IMG/VR virus record: IMGVR_UViG_3300030390_001078 | Location: 1 to 37,003 of that record | Source: a virus | Reading direction: 5' to 3' (one strand) | DNA length: 37,003 bases | Shown: one piece after another, positions 33,234 to 37,003 of the stretch | Layout of the letters: every line of letters starts with the position of its first letter | How positions within the stretch are numbered: the stretch's first letter is position 1 | Program-made: the position numbers and the translations under genes | Notes under the pieces: generated by a model | The model's input: only the letters and a program-made list of their open reading frames with translations | What the model was told of the DNA's origin: nothing | Databases searched by the model: none

Positions 33234-33526
33234 TGGTCCACCCTCATTTGCGCGTCATCTTGCTCCACTACTGAGTAGTTGTTGATGAAGTTTTCACCAG
33301 CCAAGGTGATATATGCATAACCGTCTGGTGCATCAATGTGACGTGAAATAAAACCAGCTTCGATAAGCTGCTCCATTTTACCACAATAGGTTGCATATGA
33401 TTTAGCGAAACCAGAAAGGTCTTTACCGAAGTTGCTGACGTGAATTGGCTTACGTACACCGTGCTGTGCTTCTGAAGACATTGCATTTTCAAGGATTTCA
33501 CGCTGGATTTTTACGAGCTTTTTCAT
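33230..33526 (-). CDS. Probable winged-helix DNA-binding protein
   Basis: In this 98-residue protein the pattern is helix (MKKLVKIQREILENAMSS), a second helix, recognition-like helix (YCGKMEQLIEAGFISRHI) and a beta wing (DGYAYITLAGENFINNY). This fits a winged HTH of MarR/IclR size, but without a diagnostic signature. It is preceded by GGAGGGTGGGCCA and overlaps the upstream stop. It may regulate early promoters or the lysogeny decision. Confidence 0.55.
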   Translation of the reverse strand: MKKLVKIQREILENAMSSEAQHGVRKPIHVSNFGKDLSGFAKSYATYCGKMEQLIEAGFISRHIDAPDGYAYITLAGENFINNYSVVEQDDAQMRVDQ

Positions 33527-33759
33527 TGGCCCACCCTCCCCAACCGTGCCACACTACGAGCAGCACAAAGATCGATTGCAGATGTCATGGCCCCGCCACT
33601 GGTGCTGCAATGTGGACCGGTGAATACTTTGCCAGACACTACCGCGACAGGAACCCATGCGCCTGCATATTTTCGGACGCGATATGTGCTGCCAGCCTCT
33701 GCAATTATGTTGAGTTTGTGGGCATTAAAGTCGCGGACTGTTTCTGTTTCAGTTTTCAT
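33523..33759 (-). CDS. Small hypothetical protein
   Basis: This 78-residue protein has a beta-rich N-terminal half (LNIIAEAGSTYRVRKYAGAW then VPVAVVSGKVFTGPHC), ending in a Ala/Arg-rich helix (AIDLCAARSVARLGRVGQ). GAGGGA precedes the ATG by eight bases. It overlaps the short gene upstream as ATGA. No family is recognised. Confidence 0.55.
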   Translation of the reverse strand: MKTETETVRDFNAHKLNIIAEAGSTYRVRKYAGAWVPVAVVSGKVFTGPHCSTSGGAMTSAIDLCAARSVARLGRVGQ

Positions 33760-33836
33760 GTGTTCATTCCCTCGCTCTTAAAAGGTATTTCCAAATAGTT
33801 ACTTTCTTCTAATTCAACCCAATACAACTTTTTCAT
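33756..33836 (-). CDS. Very short gene, 26 residues
   Basis: The frame reads MKKLYWVELEESNYLEIPFK then SEGMNT, with a strong AAAGGAG eight bases before the ATG, and its stop overlaps the next start as ATGA. An in-frame ATG at 33881, overlapping the upstream gene's stop as ATGA, would extend it to 41 residues but has a weak SD. The RBS region (33845-33860) is an exact 16-base copy of the one at 34237-34252. No family is recognised. Confidence 0.55.
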   Translation of the reverse strand: MKKLYWVELEESNYLEIPFKSEGMNT

Positions 33837-33877
33837 TATACTATCTCCTTTATCATCTTTAAAACCAGGACAAGCTT

Positions 33878-34228
33878 TCATGATGTCATCACTTTATGAA
33901 CGTGCGCGATTAAGAGGTCCACATCATCATAATTCCATTCTTCAGTGTACTCACCATCTGCATCACGCTCACCAAACATAAATTGTTTCATTCGCCCTAC
34001 GCTGTCCCATCCAATCAAGCGCTGGTCTGGGAACTCAGACTTAGTTAAATCTTTATAATCAACCCAGATAACCTGTTGGAAGCCATGATCGAGTTCCGAT
34101 ATAATGCAAGGCATGGCATCATTATGCCAAGAACAATCTTTGAAGCCATGAGCTTCTATTGCTGCTAGGATTTTATCAAAGGCTTCACCGTTGTCAAAGT
34201 CAGCAAATTCTTTTTGGTACGGTTTCAT
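33878..34228 (-). CDS. Hypothetical acidic protein
   Basis: I choose the ATG at 34228 (116 residues), eight bases after AAAGGAG and overlapping the upstream stop as ATGA; a longer frame to 34291 is less likely. It is acidic (MKPYQKEFADFDNGEAFDKI) with a beta-rich core (GFQQVIWVDYKDLTKSEFPD) and ends with a helix (DDVDLLIAHVHKVMTS). No family is recognised. It lies directly downstream of the XRE-type regulator. Confidence 0.6.
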   Translation of the reverse strand: MKPYQKEFADFDNGEAFDKILAAIEAHGFKDCSWHNDAMPCIISELDHGFQQVIWVDYKDLTKSEFPDQRLIGWDSVGRMKQFMFGERDADGEYTEEWNYDDVDLLIAHVHKVMTS

Positions 34229-34599
34229 TGCATTAACTCCTTTATCATCTTTTGGCGCGAGACAGACATATATTGACCCTGATTTTTCCACTTACTAATC
34301 TGGCCGGCGGAAACATTTAACAATCTTGCTAGCTCAACTTGTTTTAAATTTAACTTATGAAGTGCCATGATTACAAGCTGCTGAGGATCAGTAATCGTGT
34401 TAGGCTTACCAAGTCGATTACTAATAACGTGTGACAAATAGCTCGTTAGATTAGAGCAGGTCTCCGCATAAGCTCCGCCAGGACCTGTATCATCTCCGCA
34501 AAACCTAATATTGTGACTATGCAAGGCCGCGATAAGGAAGCGCACTTCACCCACCATCAATTGCGGGTGAGTTAGTTTTTGATCATCAGTTAATTCCAT
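34225..34599 (-). CDS. XRE-type HTH regulator
   Basis: I choose the ATG at 34599, preceded by GGAGGGGCAAGCTG, giving 124 residues. Residues 83-107 are a clear HTH (LNLKQVELARLLNVSAGQIS then KWKN), followed by YMSVSRQKMIKEL. The N-terminal 70 residues are a separate helical part (HPQLMVGEVRFLIAALHSHN). HTH at the C-terminus is reversed from CI-type repressors, and no S24 peptidase is present. It is the best candidate in the window for a Cro/CI-like switch and for binding the palindromes near the integrase. Confidence 0.72.
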   Translation of the reverse strand: MELTDDQKLTHPQLMVGEVRFLIAALHSHNIRFCGDDTGPGGAYAETCSNLTSYLSHVISNRLGKPNTITDPQQLVIMALHKLNLKQVELARLLNVSAGQISKWKNQGQYMSVSRQKMIKELMQ

Positions 34600-34870
34600 C
34601 AGCTTGCCCCTCCACCACTGGTACAACTACCATATTATCAGTTTCGGCTAGATGAAAATCTTGGCCTATGCCTACGCCGCGTAGAACATTTTCTACAATG
34701 CCGCTAAAATCGTCAAATTGATCTTGCGCGGCTTCAGTAAAAGATTGATCACCATTTTCATGCGTAACATACAAATCAGCCTCAGGTTTTGGGCTATGAA
34801 ATTCCAATAACATGGCCTCCGCGAGTTCTGAATAAAGGGTGACATAAGTAGTATTTGGTAAAAGTATCAT
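34586..34870 (-). CDS. Small acidic hypothetical protein
   Basis: This 94-residue protein has AGGAA eight bases before the ATG. The protein is acidic throughout (SELAEAMLLEFHSPKPEADL, FTEAAQDQFDDFSGIVENVL), with a short Val-rich strand near the end (NMVVVPVVEG). No family is recognised. It overlaps the XRE gene by 14 bases, so the two are translationally coupled. Confidence 0.55.
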   Translation of the reverse strand: MILLPNTTYVTLYSELAEAMLLEFHSPKPEADLYVTHENGDQSFTEAAQDQFDDFSGIVENVLRGVGIGQDFHLAETDNMVVVPVVEGQADGIN

Positions 34871-34874
34871 TGAT

Positions 34875-35084
34875 CTAGTTCCTTTTGATTATAGATTGTA
34901 AAAGTAGGTTGATAACTTGTTGGCGCTGCTCTTTGGCTTCAGTTTCAGTGATCAACAAATCAAGGTATTGCTGTTGAATGAATTTGTGTTCAGCTTCAGC
35001 AAAATGGATGACGTCCAAGCGGGTCACAAGAACACCTCCACAGCCCATAAGAAGGCCCAAGGAAGAAAGAAGAGAGAGGCGCAA
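34875..35084 (-). CDS. Small putative lipoprotein
   Basis: This 69-residue protein has a TTG start behind GGAGAGG. The N-terminus MRLSLLSSLGLLMGCGG is a short signal peptide with lipobox LMGC and Cys15. The mature part is a charged amphipathic helix (HKFIQQQYLDLLITETEAKE). It is not part of the lysis module, 27 kb away. Small early lipoproteins in other phages (for example T5 Llp) block superinfection, so a surface exclusion role is possible. The unusual start codon lowers certainty. Confidence 0.5.
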   Translation of the reverse strand: MRLSLLSSLGLLMGCGGVLVTRLDVIHFAEAEHKFIQQQYLDLLITETEAKEQRQQVINLLLQSIIKRN

Positions 35085-35122
35085 GCTAACACCTCTCCAG
35101 TGATCTCTAAGAACTTATTCAT
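35024..35122 (-). CDS. Very short membrane peptide, 32 residues, overlapping the lipoprotein
   Basis: This frame starts at an ATG inside the stop of the AbrB-like gene (overlap of eight bases). It reads MNKFLEITGEVLACASLFFL then PWAFLWAVEVFL, a single hydrophobic segment after a short charged N-terminus. Its last 61 bases overlap the lipoprotein gene's signal peptide in another frame. The SD is weak. It may be real, or a leader that couples translation of the lipoprotein with its TTG start. Confidence 0.4.
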   Translation of the reverse strand: MNKFLEITGEVLACASLFFLPWAFLWAVEVFL

Positions 35123-35423
35123 GGCCCACAGCCTCAATTGAGATCGAATTTGCTTTATAGTTAATTATGACATGATCACCTGATTTGAGATTGGCTTGAG
35201 TAAGCAATGCACCCACCAAATCTATCAAAGGCCGCTCGCCCTTGCCGCTCACCTTTCGGCTTCCTTCCACCGCAATAGTAAGTGTTAGGCCTCGATCACC
35301 CACAACAACATTGAATAGACAGCCACGCTGAAAACCAGCCGAAACAAGTCGCTTGCCCTCAATCCAAACTCTAGGCCGTCCACGGTTGGCACGAATTTGA
35401 TAGTTTTGAATTAGATTTTCCAT
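35115..35423 (-). CDS. AbrB/SymE-like small protein
   Basis: In this 102-residue protein the core pattern RGRPRVWIEGKRLVSAGFQR then GCLFNVVVGDRGLTLTIA, and later SGDHVIINYKANSISIEAV, matches the swapped-hairpin AbrB fold as seen in SymE-type proteins (R-W-L-x-x-A-G-F-x-x-G-x-x-x-x-V). Between them is a conserved-looking RKVSGKGERPLIDLVGALL. Members bind DNA or RNA; here a regulatory role is inferred. A poly-G stretch (GGGGACC) precedes the ATG. It is a neighbour of the Cys-rich GP88-like gene. Confidence 0.5.
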   Translation of the reverse strand: MENLIQNYQIRANRGRPRVWIEGKRLVSAGFQRGCLFNVVVGDRGLTLTIAVEGSRKVSGKGERPLIDLVGALLTQANLKSGDHVIINYKANSISIEAVGHE

Positions 35424-35445
35424 GAGATTGGTCCCCTTTGGTTGG

Positions 35446-36213
35446 TTAATGAGTAATGAAAACTACAGGCTTGGAAGCTGTCCAGCACAGGCCGCAAGCG
35501 CCACAATCTGGAACAAGTGTTTCCTCGCCCTTGGCTGCATAGCGTCCGGTTAATTTGCTGATCTGAGTAGGACACAAGAATGCGGCTTTAGCTTCCACAA
35601 GCGCCACAGATCGACTGTCGTCATTGCTAAGGGCTGTCATGCTAGTGCGGTCAAAATTGCCGCTAAAACGTACCGACCAACGCGCTTGGCAATTCTCGGA
35701 CAATGAAAGCAATGCAAGCCCTATGGCGCTCTCTGTGGCGTCCGTGGCGTCCGGTTGGTTGGCGGTGTAACCGTAGACATGCAAGGCTGGAAACATGCTC
35801 AACCACTTAGCCCACTTGGCAACGTAACCGACTGAATAAAAATCACCCAAAATATGCAATCTTACTAGAAAGCCGCTTGGGTATTTGGCTTGCAAGGCTG
35901 TTAGCTCAGTCTCTAACATTGCTTCCAAATCAGGACCCGCATTATAGCGAGTGGCGAACATCATATTGTTTCCGTAGCAATCAAACCAATGAGCGCATGA
36001 TTTAGGGCAAGTGGCTCTCTCTTCCAAAGTTAAGGTGAGAATAGGAAAGCCCTTCCACTTACCTTTGGTAACCCACTTTCCAAGCTTGATATTGGTTGAC
36101 TTCTTAATGAGCCGCTCAGATTTAGCCATTCCCTCAGATATAGATTTGACCCTATTGGAATAGACAGAACGATCATTCATTGCGGCCAGTTCAGTTTTAG
36201 AAAGGGCTTTCAT
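35446..36213 (-). CDS. Cys-rich GP88-like protein, possible metal/Fe-S enzyme
   Basis: This 255-residue protein has Cys69, Cys73 and Cys79 (ERATCPKSCAHWFDCYG), a lone Cys214 (AAFLCPTQ) and a C-terminal Cys237-x2-Cys240-x2-Cys243 (DCGACGLCW). In between is a Trp/Tyr-rich alpha/beta part (FLVRLHILGDFYSVGYVAKW, ALHVYGYTANQPDATDATES). The layout resembles phage GP88 proteins of mycobacteriophages, whose function is unknown, and recalls radical-SAM-like folds. The ATG overlaps the upstream stop. It is the largest early accessory gene. I do not know its substrate. Confidence 0.6.
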   Translation of the reverse strand: MKALSKTELAAMNDRSVYSNRVKSISEGMAKSERLIKKSTNIKLGKWVTKGKWKGFPILTLTLEERATCPKSCAHWFDCYGNNMMFATRYNAGPDLEAMLETELTALQAKYPSGFLVRLHILGDFYSVGYVAKWAKWLSMFPALHVYGYTANQPDATDATESAIGLALLSLSENCQARWSVRFSGNFDRTSMTALSNDDSRSVALVEAKAAFLCPTQISKLTGRYAAKGEETLVPDCGACGLCWTASKPVVFITH

Positions 36214-36377
36214 TGGTTTGCCCCCTTGTTGAATGCGTTGTTAGTTTCGATATCAAAGGCTCTTAACTCTGTAAGCATCGCTTCGATCTTTTCACGCGCT
36301 GCGGCAATTTTCTGATCATGCTCAATTCGTTCGGCTTGAAAATTGGCAAGAAAATCTTTGTGCTGTTCAATTGTCAT
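36210..36377 (-). CDS. Small coiled-coil protein, first early gene
   Basis: I choose the ATG at 36377, nine bases after CGGAG, giving 55 residues: MTIEQHKDFLANFQAERIEH and a long helix (AAAREKIEAMLTELRAFDIE). In-frame starts up to GTG 36458 would add a polar N-terminus but lack an SD. It is the promoter-proximal gene of the early block, overlaps the GP88-like gene as ATGA, and has no recognised family. Confidence 0.5.
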   Translation of the reverse strand: MTIEQHKDFLANFQAERIEHDQKIAAAREKIEAMLTELRAFDIETNNAFNKGANQ

Positions 36378-36839
36378 TGGCTTAGTCTCCGGTTGGTTGG
36401 TCATTGTGGGGCGTTGGCTCCCCTTACCCATGATCATAGTCACAAGTTTACTAAACACAATAACTAATTGGCTTAGTCAGCTAAAACAGACTGTATTTAG
36501 TTAACAGCCATTGTAAGAGCCTTAGAGCGACCAAACGTTCATTCGTGGGCGTTAGTATGTAGAAAAGGTTAACAGCCATTCAGCGGCGATTTAGGTGTTT
36601 GTTCCCGTTATGTTCCTGCCGAGGCATACGGTAAAATTATGATGCTCAAACGAGGTCCCTTATAGTAGTGTGTTTTAGTGGGCTGCTAAGGTGAGCGGCA
36701 AGGTTGGCTGAGGATATACAAAGCCGCGCTTACCTCACTGGATTTAAAACTGTCAGCCAATTGGATCGCTCGCGCGTTAAGATCGAAGGCCAATTATTTG
36801 TTGGCTGATTTTCTTCCGCAATATTCTGAGCGCAAATAA
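36378..36839. promoter_or_regulatory. Divergent, gene-free control region
   Basis: About 460 bases without a convincing gene separate the leftward early block from a rightward frame. It holds two exact copies of GTTAACAGCCATT (36500-36512 and 36568-36580), a TTTAGTTAAC like the integrase operators, and TTGGCTGA in three places (36704, inverted at 36753, 36801). An imperfect inverted pair, GGTGAGCGGC / GCCGCGCTTACC, lies at about 36689-36734. A weak minus-strand promoter (TTTAGC-17-TATTGT, ending near 36460) is possible. It probably holds the early and late promoters and their operators. Confidence 0.5.
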
Positions 36840-37003
36840 ATGGCAGATAATAATTCTGCCACTTTTATCCCAAGCCATTATTATGATGCGATTAAAAACG
36901 ATCGACCTACGACCCAACCAGTAACAGAACATAGAATAGCCCATAAAAATAAGGCCCTAAGATTGCCGCCAACCTTCCAATGGCCAACCCTAATTTTCTC
37001 TGG
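36840..37003 (+). CDS. Partial rightward gene at window end
   Basis: An ATG at 36840 opens 54 codons without a stop to the window edge: MADNNSATFIPSHYYDAIKN then DRPTTQPVTEHRIAHKNKAL. The composition looks coding and the frame is on the plus strand, opposite to the early block. If the phage genome continues to the right, this would be the first gene of the late operon. The SD is weak (GAGCG). No family is recognised from the fragment. Confidence 0.45.
   Translation, partial: MADNNSATFIPSHYYDAIKNDRPTTQPVTEHRIAHKNKALRLPPTFQWPTLIFS

Noticed and set aside
33268-33501. Alternative minus-strand frame of 77 codons inside the winged-helix gene
   Set aside because: It has no start signal, and the 33230-33526 frame has SD, overlap and a plausible fold.
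33445-33798. Plus-strand frame of 117 codons in the early block
   Set aside because: It lies antisense to two overlapped minus-strand genes with good start signals and has Cys/His-rich, unnatural composition.

Overview
The window is part of a temperate, T7-like (podovirus-type) tailed-phage genome of the HMO-2011 group, which infects marine Alphaproteobacteria (SAR116, Roseobacter and possibly SAR11 relatives). The strongest marker is the family A DNA polymerase, which carries a DnaJ-like pair of CxxCxGxG zinc motifs between its exonuclease and polymerase domains; this insertion is the published hallmark of HMO-2011. A class II ribonucleotide reductase, a MazG-like protein, a tyrosine integrase and fibre repeats of the TSTAAELNILDGV type fit the same assignment. 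Host and phage names are inferred from memory of these families, not from a database search.

Layout. Bases 1 to 18125 are a plus-strand late region. It opens with three tail-fibre/chaperone cassettes, the first cut by the window edge, plus a propeller-like adhesin. After these come a small membrane protein, a GNAT-fold protein, a repeat-rich virion protein, a lysis block (GH24 lysozyme, i-spanin and embedded o-spanin) and five further genes, including three very large ones in the position of ejection (internal virion) proteins. A convergent junction near 18.13-18.26 kb holds one terminator for each strand.

Bases 18264 to 29261 are a minus-strand replication and nucleotide operon. Read in its own direction it runs primase, three small proteins, a strong hairpin terminator or attenuator, DnaB-like helicase, DNA polymerase, putative SSB, RecE-like exonuclease, PD-(D/E)XK-like endonuclease, an acidic protein, a DUF3310 protein, a MazG-like protein, a C5 DNA methyltransferase and class II RNR. 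Bases 29292 to 31300 hold the lysogeny site: a tRNA 3' fragment (probable attP), a stand-alone NrdR-type zinc ribbon, the integrase and a near-perfect 21-bp palindrome just upstream of the integrase.

Bases 31309 to 36377 are a minus-strand block of small early genes, tightly overlapped and joined by recycled ribosome-binding-site/start junctions. They include an XRE-type regulator, a probable winged-helix protein, an AbrB/SymE-like protein, a lipoprotein, a Cys-rich GP88-like protein and at least two plausible very short genes. Bases 36378 to 36839 form a gene-free, repeat-rich divergent region. An open frame starts at 36840 on the plus strand and runs off the window; it may be the first gene of the late operon whose distal part is seen at the left end.

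How the parts work together: the host RNA polymerase probably transcribes the early block leftward from the divergent region. The helicase, primase, polymerase, SSB and nucleases replicate and recombine the DNA, while RNR, MazG and DUF3310 adjust nucleotide pools. The plus-strand operon then makes the virion, ejection proteins and lysis proteins. The integrase and attP allow insertion at a host tRNA gene.
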